This document shows positions 1 to 11,839 of a stretch of DNA of 64,000 bases, piece by piece. Made by a program: the position numbers and the translations under genes. The notes below the pieces were generated by a model. It was not told where the DNA came from and did not search any database. It saw nothing but the letters and a program-made list of their open reading frames with translations. The stretch is from Paraphaeosphaeria minitans. Lineage: Eukaryota; Ascomycota; Dothideomycetes; Pleosporales; Didymosphaeriaceae. How positions within the stretch are numbered: the stretch's first letter is position 1; every line of letters begins with the position of its first letter. Location of the stretch: the NCBI GenBank assembly GCA_015832175.1, contig WJXW01000014.1, forward strand, positions 1,612,001 through 1,676,000, read 5' to 3'.

Positions 1-1549
1 ATAGCTAAGAACATCTAAGAATTCTTAGAATTCTATAGATTTAATTAATAATTTATCTAAAATTATGTAAAGGTTACGATACCTTTAATAAATCTTACGA
101 AGAAGGACGTACCCTTTAAATAGATAGATAAGTGTAGAATGTTATTCCAACTCCTTAAGATAGTATATATTATAAAATCTATTCTTGTCTATTTTAGAAG
201 TAATAAACCACTGCGCTTTAGAACAGACGCTAGCGATCTTACACTAGGCGCCTATGCTAAATAAGAATGTAATAGTAAATAGCACCTAATTACCTATTAC
301 TTATACAAATTTAATAACGCTAAAACACGATATAATGTACATAATAAAGAACTCTACGCTATTATTAAAGCCTTAAAGCACTAGAGGATTTACGCGCTTA
401 GTTACTTAACGCTAGAAATCTATATAGATTATAAGAACCTTTTACGGTTTATAATAATAAAAGAACTTACGCTATAATAATAAAGATGGTTGTAAACTAC
501 TAGGTAGTATAAGTTTAAAATTATCTATATAGCTGGAAAAGAGAATAGTAGAGCAGACGCTCTTAGCTAACAAAGTGATCTAGTAGGAGAAAAGGTAAAA
601 AACTTTCTCTGCAATCCTTTGCAAAGCTAAAGATAGATCTCTAGAACTAATAGTAGAACTAAATTAACTTTTAGTAATTAACTAAGAAGTTCTAGAACAT
701 CTATAGACTAAGATTATCTAATAATACCATAATAACCCTATGTATAGACACCTAGGTATTACAAAGACAATAGAATTTATCTAAAGGAATTATACCTTTA
801 AAGGAATTAAGGAAGCTATAATAACTTATATTTGTAAATATATAGAATGCTAGAAAAACAAACACAGCATATATCTCAAATATAGAGAAATGTAAGTAAT
901 TAGAATACTAATAGCACTATAGGAAGACATCGCTATAGATTTTGTTACAGGAATTCTAAACTCTAAGGATCTAACAACAGGAATTAAATATAATAGTATA
1001 CTAGTAATAGTCTGCTAACTAACTAAGTATGTTAAGCTTATTCTATACCTTAAGAAAATAATAGCAAAGGAACTCGCCTTTCTTATCCTAGACAGACTAA
1101 TTAGACACCACAGAATCCTAAAAATAATTATTAGCGATAGAGACAAGCTCTTTATATTAAATTATTAGATAACGCTTATGGCCCTACTTAGAACGAAATA
1201 AAAGCTATTAACAGCTTACTATCTATAAATAGACAGACAGACAGAACGTACGAATTAAACTATAGAAACGTACCTACGCATCTACTATAATAGTTAAAAG
1301 AATAACTAGGTTTTATTATTACCTATAGTATAGTTGGCCTATAATAACAAAGTATTAGTAGTATTAGGACATACACTATTCTATATAAACTATAGAAGAC
1401 ACCTATATCTCTTTAATTAATAATTTCCTACGACAATTAAAGCAAAAGAAGCTATAGATATAGTAGAAAACATAAAGAAAATACACTAATAACTCTAAGA
1501 GAATCTTAAGAAAACTTAGTAGCAATTAATTTTATATTAAAACTATCCG
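1..1549 (+). pseudogene. Ty3/gypsy chromovirus pol remnant, part 1 (RNase H and integrase)
   Basis: Reading the plus strand through many TAG/TAA codons gives a gypsy-type pol. An RNase H core starts with TDAS near 222-233 and ends with a GKENSRADALS-like motif near 535-567. An integrase follows, with a zinc-binding H...CKYIECQ region (about 729-850) and catalytic motifs AIDFVTG (about 930), IIISDRDKL (about 1125) and a Glu in RQTERTN (about 1235). Reverse transcriptase lies before the window start. The order RNase H then integrase is the Ty3/gypsy order. The reading stops abruptly at 1549, where a different LTR element is inserted, and resumes at 4667. Stops sit where Gln or Trp is expected, as RIP would produce. 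The element is inactive. Confidence 0.85.
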
Positions 1550-1855
1550 TACAGTTTATCGTACAAATAGCACTAAGTGAAATAGGGGCCTGCCTACCTA
1601 TAGGGACCCGCACAAGGACCCACTACTTAGGTTAGCGCTAAGAGGCAGAGACTTTATAAGGCCTTGCCTACCTATAAGGACCTGCACAAGGACCCCCTGC
1701 TTAGGTTAGCGCTAAGAGACAAAGACTTTATAAAGCCCTTAGTGCCCCTTTATACGATAGACAAGACGTAATCAATTAAACCTACTTCTTACCCTTTACA
1801 TAATAGTATACTATTAACCCTTAAATGCTTAATTGCAGATTAAGCCAAACTAACA
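1550..1855 (+). repeat. 5' LTR of the gag-only element (306 bp)
   Basis: Begins TACAGTTTATCGTAC, probably TG changed to TA by RIP, and ends AACTAACA. It aligns along its whole length with 4361-4666, differing mainly by transitions. It contains an internal near-duplicate: two similar segments of about 70 bp, each with a CCTGCCTACCTATA-like start and a GCGCTAAGAG-like end. Confidence 0.85.
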
Positions 1856-2199
1856 CTAATTAGTAGTTAATTCCTATTAACTACAAACTAGTAAGGTCTA
1901 AAGACAGAGCGCCCTATAAGCTGAATGCGCAGGCTCTATATTATTACCTTTACTAGAGATTAAATTTTAGATTATACAATAAGCAGAAACAAAGCGCGCA
2001 CATCTATAAAGAGTTGTATAATCTAGTTTAAGCTATTCTACAGAAAAGAAAGGAGATAATACCTTTACTAGAGATTAAATTTTAAATTGTATAATAAGTA
2101 GAAACAAAGCGCGTATATTTATAAAGAGTTGCATGATCTAGTCTAAGCTATTCTATAGAAAAGAAAGCAGATAGTAAGCATATTCACAACCCTAAAAAA

Positions 2200-4110
2200 C
2201 ACGTCGCATAATTAAACTAGCAATAACTAAACGCAGACACGTTATACAACTAAGAAAGATAATAATAATATAGCCTTAAGACTAGGAGACTTCTTAGAGG
2301 AACTATAACCTAAAGATATTACGTAATAATTAATCCTACCTCTTTAGCAGAAAGATAAAGCTGAAGCAATATAGCTTTAATAAGTAGAGGAAGTAATAAA
2401 TATTAAGGCTATTACCTTAAGAGGAGAGATCGCACAAAAGTACTAGGTGGATAGAGTAGATCTACACAGCCACCTACCCCCTTCTCTAAAATAGCTAAAC
2501 ACTTATATAGTATACATAATTGCGTAATATCGCGTAAGTAGTCTTAAAGGTAAAGAGGTAATCTCTTCTTTTACTAAAGATTTTAACAACTAGAAAGAGA
2601 GAACTTTTAATAAAATTAGTTGTGCAGTAAGAAGAGAGCTTATTACTTTTCTTATAAAAGAAAGCTTTATCGCTACTAATTCTATAATAAAGGACACCTA
2701 TGTAAAGAAACTCTTTAAACTATTATAGCTTAACTATAAGCTACAGACCCTTTATACAATAATACTATAACTGTAACCTAAACTGCTTTGTATAATCCTA
2801 ATAATGTAACTTACACTATCTATAGGCAATGTATATATATATAGAGCATAGCTGGGGCCTATCCCTATACGTGCGAGGTTAGAGACACTATATATAGAGC
2901 TACACTAGTGGTAATAGCCTAAAACCTAGACTGCTTTTGCCTAATAAACTACATTGTACGAAGAGGCTAGACACTCGTAGTCTCCTTAATAACTAGGAGA
3001 TTATGCTTATATCTAGCTAGATAAGATTATTCTCTTTTAGAAGGCTTAGAGTAAAGAGAATAATTATACTAGTAGGCTATATAATATCCTAGTAGATAAG
3101 GCAAAAGTCTTTAGAGAACTATGCTACAGGCTAGGTATACTACAAGACTAGTATGTAAATATCTTCCTAGGAATCCTTTCTGATTGTGCGAGCACCTACT
3201 ACCTATATAATATTAAACTAGGACTTCTATGGGATAAATTGTACAATAGACTAAATAGGCACTTTAACACTAGTGTTAATTATAATTAGTACTAGACAGA
3301 CTAGACCACTCTTACCTTTAAACGCTATAAAAGGGATAATCTAGCTACTATATTATATAAGGTTCTAGAAGTAATAATTAATAAGCTTACCTTAGCCTAA
3401 AGGGCTCTTAGATAAGGCTTTAGTAGTAAACTATAACTACACACTACTATTATATAAGTATGCCGCGGCCATCCTAACCTTAAATAAGCTATGTTTAACC
3501 CTAAAAATATAGTAGAAGGCTTACTTAGCAACCTTTATACATTACTCTAAGTTACTAAAAATAGGAAGAAGTTACAGTTCCTCTAAGATAGTAAAGAGGT
3601 GTACTATACTAATTAATAATATAATAATCCTAATCGCATAAGAGGATCTGGCCCCTTTAGAGGTAGATTAACCTTTAGACTAAAAGGAAGGGGTAACTTT
3701 AGAAGTTTAAGCTCTTACACAAAGTAGAAATGCTTTATGTGCTATAAAAAAGGATGCTAGTCTACTAACTATCTACTAAGGGATACCTAGCGAGCTAGAA
3801 GGTAATATATATCATCGTACGCTAACTTCTACAAATATAAACCCTCTGCTATAGATATATAAGTATACATCCTTAACTTTAAAGGAGAGCTAGAGGAAGA
3901 AGACTATCGCACGAAAGAGGAGGAAGATAAACAAGACTAATAGAGTAATAAAGAAGAAGTATAGAAAGCTACCTTATACCTTACTTCTACTGCATACCTT
4001 TATCGCACGACTAGGAGCGATCCTTCTATACCTACTTACTAAGACCTAGCGCTAAGCATCGTATTGCTTAACACCCCACCTTCTGTTTACGCACAGGACA
4101 TATACCTAGA
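2200..4110 (+). pseudogene. Gag-like protein with zinc knuckle, RIP-degraded
   Basis: The plus strand reads as a gag-like protein if TAG/TAA are taken as mutated Gln or Trp. A helical capsid-like region (about 2900-3560) is followed by an Arg/Gly-rich stretch (about 3640-3700). A zinc knuckle follows at about 3730-3775: CFMCYKKGCQSTNY, of the C-x2-C-x4-C pattern with the final His apparently mutated. An acidic Glu/Asp tail follows (about 3885-3960). This knuckle type is common in gag proteins of ascomycete LTR elements. No pol follows, so any mobility would have depended on enzymes from another element. Confidence 0.65.
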
Positions 4111-4360
4111 AAGAGCCTTATTATATAATACGACTCTACTACTGTGCAAAAGGGTAAGGTAAGAACTAAGTAGGTTAGCTATTACTACCTATTTACACAA
4201 GAGCAGGTGTAAATAGAACCTCTACTATATAGCGACACTACACCTACCTCACAACCTGTTCTAATAGGGGAAGGCTAACTGTATAGATAGAGAAAGATAG
4301 GAAAAGGAAAGCGTATAATAGACATAAGCTATTACATAAAAGAAAAGTTGCTAGTGTCTA

Positions 4361-4666
4361 TACAGTTTATCGTACAAATAGCACTAAGTGAAATAGGGGC
4401 CTGCCTACCTATAGGGACCCGCACAAGGACCCACTACTTAGGTTAGCGCTAAGAGGTAGAGACTTTATAAGGCCTTGCCTACCTATAAGGACCTACACAA
4501 GGACCCCCTGCTTAGGTCAGCGCTAAGAGGCAGAGACTTCATAAAGCCCTCAGTGCCCCTTTGTACGATAGATAAGACGTAATTAATTAAACCTACTTCT
4601 TACCCTTTGCACAATAGTATACTATCAACCCTTAAATACTTGATTGCAGATTGAGCCAAACCAACA
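4361..4666 (+). repeat. 3' LTR of the gag-only element (306 bp)
   Basis: Same length and order as 1550-1855, ending CCAAACCAACA. It keeps a few more C/G bases than the 5' copy, for example TTGAGCCAAACC against TTAAGCCAAACT, as expected for two LTRs mutated independently by RIP. Confidence 0.85.
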
Positions 4667-5180
4667 AAAACTAAAAATAAAAAATAGCACCTTAGCTAAA
4701 GAAGGGGGATAAAGTATATCTACTTACAAAGAACCTTTAAACTTAGAAGAAGAAATATGAAAAACTAGATTATATTAAGGTTAGACTATTTTATATTTCT
4801 AAGCAAATATCACTAGTAAACTATAAGTTAAAACTACTGCTAGATGCAAAGATATACCTAGTATTCCACGTATTACTACTAGAACTAGCAGACCCTAATA
4901 TACTAGTTAAAACCGCCTTCTACTATAGAACTAAGGAAGAAAATGAATTTAAGGTTAAAAGAATTCTAGAATATAATTAGTATAGCAACGTGTACCTTGT
5001 TAAGTGGAAAGGTTACCTACACAGCGAAAATACTTAGGAACTAGAGAACTACCTAGGAAACTGTTAATAAAAGATTAGAGAATTCTACTAATAACCTACA
5101 TAGTATAATAATATTTATACCTAAGATAGTAAAGGCACTAGATTATTCTAGAACTCTAATAGGAAATCCTTAAAAGCGCT
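4667..5180 (+). pseudogene. Ty3/gypsy chromovirus pol remnant, part 2 (integrase C-terminus and chromodomain)
   Basis: The frame continues the integrase broken at 1549. It reads the GDKVYLLTKNL motif typical of the gypsy integrase C-terminus (about 4708-4740), then a chromodomain at about 4945-5065 (FKVKRILEYN, then YLVKWKGY, then an N/Q-rich helix start). The chromodomain assigns the element to the chromoviruses, whose integrases are thought to target heterochromatin. No 3' LTR could be defined downstream. Confidence 0.85.
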
Positions 5181-5189
5181 CTATGTTGT

Positions 5190-5480
5190 AGGGGATAAGA
5201 AAGGACCTAAAGGAGTCTTATTAACCACTAGATTAACAGCTTTATAAAATTTAGCCTTCTTAATATTCTTCTCTTTAACTGCTATTGTATCCTTAGCACG
5301 CTTATCTAGTAAGTCTATTTACTAACGTAACTAATCTTTACGTATACGCGTAATCTATAATTTCTCTAACGCTTTCTTATAGGCCTTAAATGTAGTCTTT
5401 TGTGTTTCTCTTAACTCTTTTATTTATACACGTAATTTCTCTTTCTCCGCTAATAAACACTTAAACTTAGACTCTGAAAC
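5190..5480 (-). pseudogene. C-terminal coiled-coil fragment, unrecognised
   Basis: The minus strand reads a charged helical stretch (AEKEKLRV, IKELRETQK, RIRKD, IDLLDKRAKDTIAVKE), interrupted only by TAA/TAG at likely Gln codons, and ends at a stop near 5187. Basic/acidic coiled-coil tails of this kind occur at the ends of several fungal transposase-like or gag-like proteins, but I cannot name the family. It lies tail to tail with the chromovirus remnant. Upstream of it (5490-5982) I see no further coding signal. Confidence 0.4.
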
Positions 5481-5489
5481 GTGTATATT

Positions 5490-5982
5490 ATAATATTAAC
5501 CTTAATAAACGCATTCCCTATATCTTCTAGACTAAATATAAACCTTATAAATATAGTTATATTTTGTGCACGTTAAGTACTTCTTAACTATAACTTTGCT
5601 AAAAGAGTTAATAAAGTTAGTTAGGTAATAGTAATAGGTAGTGCTAGACTTAGAGGGTTATTAGGGTATAGTTTAAGTAAGCTAATGCTACTTATAATAT
5701 AGGGTAAGCTCTAGTTATAACTAGGCATAGGATATAGTTACATAATTTAAGGACAAATCCTAGTAAGGAGGGAGATAATACTAAGATCTAAAGGCTAGGC
5801 CTCTTAGGATCTTTATATATATCTATATTTATTATTTAAGTGGCGCGGCACAAAAGGTCACGTAACCTAATTAGTGTGATTAGAGCGCCAAGACAACTAA
5901 TTAGACTAAGCACTTAATATACTAAGTAACTAATTAGTGCTTAATTAGTTTAATTAGAGCGATTAGTCCACTAATCGCTTAA
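5490..5982. other. AT-rich stretch, nothing recognised
   Basis: Low-complexity sequence without an extended readable frame on either strand. At about 5860-5980 there are several short copies of CTAATTAG and ATTAGTGC-like words, including partly inverted ones, just before the 207-bp direct repeat. Confidence 0.4.
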
Positions 5983-6189
5983 AGTATATAGGAACGCAAG
6001 GATAGGCTCTCTATACTTGTGTTTAATCTGTTTATTAATCTATTGTTTAGATTCTAGTAGACTAAATTGTTAACTTATTATACTTTGCAAGATACTATTG
6101 TATTAATAAGACCTTTTACCTTCTGTAAGTACTCCTGCCTAAGAACCAACCTTAACCCTTTAGGACTAGCTACTCTTTTAGATTTAATA
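5983..6189. repeat. 207-bp direct repeat, copy 1
   Basis: Begins AGTATATAGGAACGCAAGGATAG and ends in AGATTTAATA. It aligns over its whole length with 6747-6953, with transitions only. The two copies are 557 bp apart. On the minus strand it reads a short tail (KGLRLVLRQEYLQ), so it may be the end of a degraded coding region plus its flank, or a short LTR. Confidence 0.75.
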
Positions 6190-6746
6190 GCCTCCTCTTT
6201 AGCCTCTAACTTCTCTAACCTCTCTATTTTAGTATTTATTTTTAAATAATCTAGTAAAGGGATCTCCTTAGGCTCGCACTTCTAGTTTCCCTACCTAATA
6301 TAGTTAGTACACTAAGAGTGCAAAGAAGAAAAATAATAAGTATATTTCTTCTTAGTATAGTATAAATAGGTAACTATTACAAAAACGCAGTCTTTCTTAA
6401 GATAATTAGCTTAACTATAGTAATATTAAATAGAACAAGATAATAACTTTATAGGTAGTTAACTTATAAGGATATTAAGCTTAGAGGGGGAGGATAATAT
6501 TAGGATCTAGCTATATATAAGTAGTAGGGCGTAAGGTTATTAGACTACTAGTCCGCTAGAGTTAGCTAACTAAGCAGTTAGATAATAAGTTATAGGTCCT
6601 AAGGGTTCTAAGGACTACATAGGCCTTGCCTATATAAGAACTCTAGGACGCGTAGGACTCGCCTACACAGGACTCTAGGACATATAGGACTCTAGGACAT
6701 ATAGGACTCTAGGACATATAGGATTCTAGGAAGTGTGGGACTACTT
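6190..6746. other. Spacer between the 207-bp repeats, with a minus-strand coiled-coil fragment
   Basis: The first about 70 bp continue a minus-strand reading into a charged helix (IERLEKLEAKEEAIKSKR), broken upstream. The rest is AT-rich, ending in the 17-bp tandem repeat at 6670-6731. No retroelement enzyme was found, so if the 207-bp repeats are LTRs the element has no recognisable coding capacity. Confidence 0.4.
6670..6731. repeat. 17-bp minisatellite (three perfect units plus a partial)
   Basis: The unit GGACTCTAGGACATATA repeats exactly at 6670-6686, 6687-6703 and 6704-6720. A partial unit with one change follows. Degenerate relatives extend upstream to about 6590. The perfect identity of the units contrasts with the mutated surroundings. 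Confidence 0.9.
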
Positions 6747-6953
6747 AGTATATAGGAACGCAAGGATAGACTTTCTATACTTATATTTAATTTATTTATT
6801 AATCTATTATTTAGATTCTAGTAGACTAAATTATTAACTTATTACACTTCGCAAGATACTATTATATTAATAAGACTTTCTACCTTTTGTAAGTACTCCT
6901 GCCTAAGAACTAACCTTAACCCTTTAGGACTAGCTACCCTTTTAGATTTAATA
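6747..6953. repeat. 207-bp direct repeat, copy 2
   Basis: Full-length partner of 5983-6189 in the same orientation. It differs by a limited set of transitions, such as GGCTCTCTATACTTGTG against GACTTTCTATACTTATA. Confidence 0.75.
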
Positions 6954-7089
6954 TTTGTATATAGCTGCACTAGTCTAGAACCGCGTTAGCGCCTCTTAAT
7001 ATTAATAACACAGAGTATATACACTAGATAGATACTAATACTTATTATAGATTCTGGATTCTACTAATATATAAAGTTAATTACTTCCG

Positions 7090-8900
7090 TGTAATAGAAT
7101 GCAATTATTGGCTAGTAGCTCTAGAATTAATTACTACTATAGCTTACTATTTTAACCTACTAACTAAAGATTAAGAACTTAACTGCATAGCTATAACTAT
7201 ATTTGCTCACACTCTTTACTTTATATTAAACTATAAAGATTTAAGTAGTCTTCCTTCCTTTAGCTCTAGTAAGGAGTACTAAAGACCCTGTGTTTTTAAA
7301 CACTAGAAACCCTTACTAGGTGGTACTATTATACTAAAACACATATAAAGATATAAGCCTAAGCGACGCTAAGGCCTTAAATATACTAAATTTATAAAGT
7401 AATTTAGCATTGTTTAGATTCCCTTTCGCTTAGGCATATAGAACGAACTTATACCAAAATTCCAACTTAGTAAATATCCCTATCTAGATATCTACTACCA
7501 TATTCTGCGAAAGTCGAAGCGCTGCCTCTACCTCTATAGAATGCGAACCTTAAAGTCCTATTAGTTTAAATTCATTTGCCACTTAATAGAATCTACTCTT
7601 TTAATTAATTAAGGTGTAACCAATTTAAAAGTATAGCAGAAGCTATTCTTTTTACTATTTATATAGGTAATAAGAGCATATAATCTCTTTGTATAGAAAA
7701 TTATAGGGCAACGCTGGCTAACTCACAATAAAGTTAGTAATTAGAAAAACCTAAAACCTTTCTTCTAGTAAGCCCACATAGAGCACCTAGTAAACAGGGG
7801 AATAGATATACTTTTTTTCTCTAGTGTTTCTAAGATTATTAGAGCGCGACTTAGACTAAGCTACCTAGAAATTATAAAGTAATATAACTACAAGACTACC
7901 CTTTTCCTAACCTTTAGTTATAAGATATGGTAGGGCAGGGTAGCTCCTTTATTTATATTAGATAATAATAACCCTCCCTAGCTAAAGAAAGCGCTATAGA
8001 TATAAGTAATACTGTTACACCTAGAAGCCTTTAAAATAGTACTACTAGAATATACTATAGACAAAATATGCGCTTTATATAAAACATACATTTTATAAAT
8101 TGCTTATGTTTATGTTTAAGAGATCCTCCTATACTCTAGGAAAATAGTATCTATGCTAGGTAGTAATAGTAAGTCTATTAGGTAATTAAGTATAACAATT
8201 CAACACCAACCGCTAAGTAACTTAGGGTGAACAAAATGGATATTTCTACGCATTGCACCTAAGGACTAATTAATATTTTATTATATCTACACTACTTAAC
8301 AATAGTTATTAGCATCTAAAGTTAGAGAGGTCCTTAAGCAATATTACATTTTTACCTTCTATAATAAAGGAGATGTCTTAGAACACTTATACCTGCTAGG
8401 CAGTTTAGACAAAATAGGGTCTTTACTAATCCTATTTAGTTATATTAACAAGTTTAACACTAAATTTAGTGAATAGCAGGATAACCTAAATAAAAATAAA
8501 GATAAGAATAGTAACTGGCCAGTTTAACCTGTGTACACAGCTACTAGTGGATTTATTGTGTTAGAAAGTAAAGAGGTAAGCGATCTATCTAATTTTAAGA
8601 GTTTATAGATAGGTAGTAACAGTATATTAGTTATATACTATTAATACATATTTAAAGGTTTCTCTAGCAATCTTTTCTTTATCTTACCACATCTTCTCTA
8701 CTTATTAAAAAAATAAACATAAAAGATATAAACCCTATTTCCTATTCTTATCTATACGCTTGGATACAGTTAATTATAGGCAATCTATAGATTAAATTAT
8801 AGGCATGTAAGTATAGATGTGCGCTTTTAAATTTAATCCTTTTATATTTCTATATTAGGCTGCGTAGCTGCTAAGAAATACTTACTAATTAGTTATAATT
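7090..8900 (+). pseudogene. Unrecognised RIP-degraded coding region (N-terminal half)
   Basis: One plus frame stays readable for hundreds of codons when TAG/TAA are taken as mutated Gln/Trp, most clearly at about 7540-8740. It has a protein-like composition, including a KAHIEHLVNRG-like region near 7780 and a polar NKNKDKNSN linker near 8490. I recognise no family. It may form one protein with the reading at 8960-10260. Confidence 0.35.
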
Positions 8901-8959
8901 AAGTTGCGTCTTTCCTTACCCTACAACACTAGATATAGTTCTATTAACCTAACACCTAT

Positions 8960-10260
8960 ATCCATTAAACTAACAAACATGTCACTATAATTATCTAATA
9001 GCAGCCAAGTTAGAAAGCCTAAATTTAAACCTTAGATAAGGAAGGTCACTAAAACTAAGTGCCACAAACTATTACTAGCCACACTAATAAATGCGTATAG
9101 AGAACTCTTATTCCTATTAAGTAAGTATTTAATTAATATATCTCTAGATACCCGCCATTGTATAGGTATATTTAAAAGGTAAGTAAATACTAAATAGATA
9201 TTATAGGATAGAGACCTTCCTAATAAAGAAGACAATGTGTAAGCAATTTGCTATTTATAATTACACAAAACTAAGAGCTTAGAACAATTCCTAAATTACT
9301 AGTAGAGCCTGTGCCCCTACTATTACTAAATTATAATCTAAGCCCTTTACAAAATATCTCTACGCACTTTCCTTACACTATAAAATAAGCGGGTTAATAG
9401 GTATTAGCTAAAACTACCTAATATAATTATGTAACAACACTAGATAGAGTAAACATATCTACTCTATAAGTGCTGTCTATTTCTTTAACTAGCAGTTATA
9501 TATATACCCCTATAAGTAGTTATACTATAGGCTCTGCTTACTACCCACTAAGTATTAAACCTAAAGGACAATTACTTAGCTTTACTAAATAATAATAGTA
9601 ACTAGATATTAAGGCAGAACTAAGGGGTAACCTACTAGCTGTAACTACTCTAAAATCTATATTACTTACGCTATAAGTGGAACATAGTAGACATAGGAAG
9701 CGCACAATCGCGCGTCCTATTAATTTAGTAGAGGTAACTTCTAGGTTAATAGAATATATAATTATACGCTAGGATAGTAAGGCTATAGAATAACACATAT
9801 TTAAATACAATATAGACACAATAATATAAGGTTTAACCTACGCTAGTAAGTTACGCACACTATAGGAACTAAGGGAAACATAAAAACTACTAACCCTATA
9901 TATAGCGTATAGGGCATATAAGTAACTATTCGCTAGAATAAGACTTGCTAATAGATAAGGAGGGAAAATTATATAAGAGAATAGTTATAGTAATATAGAT
10001 ATTAAAGATAAAATGTAAACAGAAGTAAAGCGCATATATAAGTTAGTAATATGTCCTCTATAATAGTAAAGCTCACTACCCTAGACTAGCCACAAAACCT
10101 ATATATCTAATATTTCTCTTAGTTATTAGCGAGCGAGACAAAGCACAACTATATAAAACAGGGTATATAAAATAGGATAGTAAGGCTAACTAAATTAGGA
10201 AGAGAGGTTGTCTTATAAACAGATTAGGGTTTAAAACAGAATAGAAGATATAGGGGAGAA
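8960..10260 (+). pseudogene. Unrecognised RIP-degraded coding region (C-terminal half)
   Basis: The plus frame reads about 430 codons with RIP-type stops. It starts with a basic segment (KPKFKP, then KVTKTKCHKLLLATL), followed by helical sequence. The last part (about 9805-10250) aligns with the C-terminus of the copy B helicase protein at about 20640-20825: both share an AGGTTTAA word, a GGGAAACATA/AGGAAATATA word and, near the end, GTCTTATAAAC plus ATTAGGGTTTAAAA. This may be the 3' end of a third, diverged member of that family. The function is unknown. Confidence 0.4.
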
Positions 10261-10344
10261 GAGGCGCAATAACCCCTATATATATAATGCTAAGGAATAA
10301 TAATTATGCTAAGTTTCTTCTTATATAACGTACCTATTACTAAG

Positions 10345-11700
10345 ATCCTTAAGGAGCCTTTAACTACTTACTAGTTAAAATCCTATAACTAAATTATAAT
10401 TTACTAGATCCTTATTAGAAAGCATTTCTAGGAATAAGGGCTCTAGCAGCTCTAGATCTAATATACATGCCTTATATGTTTCTACCACAGTTATTGCGCT
10501 GTTAGAGATAGTATTATTATATTATATAATTATGTCTATCCACTATTAGAGCTGCGTAACTATTATGCCATGTTTAATATAGGTGTTAGATATAGAGTTT
10601 TACAGTAGTATTATAAATACGCCTATACTAAATTTTACCTTAAGTAGACACTATCTTCTTTCTGTATCTAGGCACTAACTAAATTTCCTCTATACTATAG
10701 GATGTGTTTCCTTACTTAGTTCTTCCTTTTCTATTATTTTAAATTCTTAAGTAAATAGAAGCTTTTTTACTATAAATGCGTATCCTTTCCCTATTCTACT
10801 AGATAGCATCTTCCTTTTCTGTACTAGGGCCTCTAATAATTTAAACTCTAACTAAAGTGCTGCCTATATCTAGCGCTACTATATTTTACTTACTATACTA
10901 ACTGCCTATTCCTATTTTACGCTCTTATATAGTGAATAGAACCTTTTTATTTTAAATTATATAAAACTATTTTCTATAAAACTATTTTCTATGAAACTAG
11001 CACTAGAGCTTTACGATAATGTTATACTACTCTTAAGTATAGTATTATGTCTAGTACTATTAACTATGTCTAAGAGTCTTTCCACCTTTTCCCTAAATAA
11101 CTATAGGCCCTATGTGTGTTTTGTCCTCTAGACCTATAACACTATTTTCTAATCTTATAGATACTTAGCTACACCTATAGTAATTACTTAGCTTATTATC
11201 CCTTTTATAATATTAACGCCTACCCCTAGTAGTTTATATATAAATACATAATAATGTTCCTCTTCTCTATTATCTTATAATAACCCCGCGTCTATATCTT
11301 CTATATATAACACGACCTCTACTATTATGTCTACTAGCTAACGCTTTAGGTCTTAATTTCTATCCTTTACTAAATAGCTAGTTGTATTTAATTTTTGTTT
11401 TTGTTTTAGAGGCAGTTTTATAGTAGTTACCCTAGTGTCTTCCTTTTTATCTAACTTTTCTTTACTGTCACTTCGTTGCGCTTAGTCCCTATAGATAGAG
11501 TATAAGAAGCGTAAAAATTCTCCCTTTTCTACTTATTTATATATCTATTATACTATAGACTTTAGTAAGCTGCTTATAAATACCTTAGTAAAATAACCTA
11601 TTATCTATAGAATAGAATACTGCAAAGGCTTCTAATTATAAACCTACTTATATGCGTCTTATATAAGGGAGGGAATTAGACTACTATTATCCTAAAGCAC
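10345..11700 (-). pseudogene. Copy A: minus-strand partner gene, unrecognised
   Basis: Homologous over its length to the minus-strand genes at 14110-15560 (B) and 51540-52930 (C). The reading is a helical, Arg/Lys-rich protein with a coiled-coil look and is broken by RIP stops. It diverges from the OrsD-type gene that starts just to its right. See the copy B entry for details. Confidence 0.5.
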
Positions 11701-11839
11701 CTTAGCCTATAAGATTAAAGAATAGTAGGCTATAGCGTAGTGTAGTGTAAATGCGATCTAGGATAATAAATATTATCTAGCGTTTATTCTCTTCTATTGG
11801 CACTAAAGTTTAGCCGCGTTATTTAAACTATAGATATAG

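Larger units (their letters stand above)
1550..4666 (+). mobile_element. Gag-only, non-autonomous LTR retrotransposon nested in the gypsy element
   Basis: Two 306-bp direct repeats (1550-1855 and 4361-4666) enclose about 2.5 kb that reads as a gag-like protein with a zinc knuckle. No protease, integrase, reverse transcriptase or RNase H motif was found, and the interior is too short to hold a pol. The element splits the integrase C-terminal region of the surrounding chromovirus, whose reading frame resumes right after 4666. No clear target-site duplication was seen: the flanks are ATCCG on the left and AAAAC on the right. RIP or imprecise boundaries could explain this. Confidence 0.8.

Noticed and set aside
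6067..6249. Plus-strand 60-codon ORF
   Set aside because: It lies across the 207-bp repeat, is not kept open in the second copy, and the better protein-like reading is on the minus strand.
9032..9235. Minus-strand 67-codon ORF
   Set aside because: The plus strand here has a longer family-like reading; the minus ORF looks like a chance opening in AT-rich DNA.
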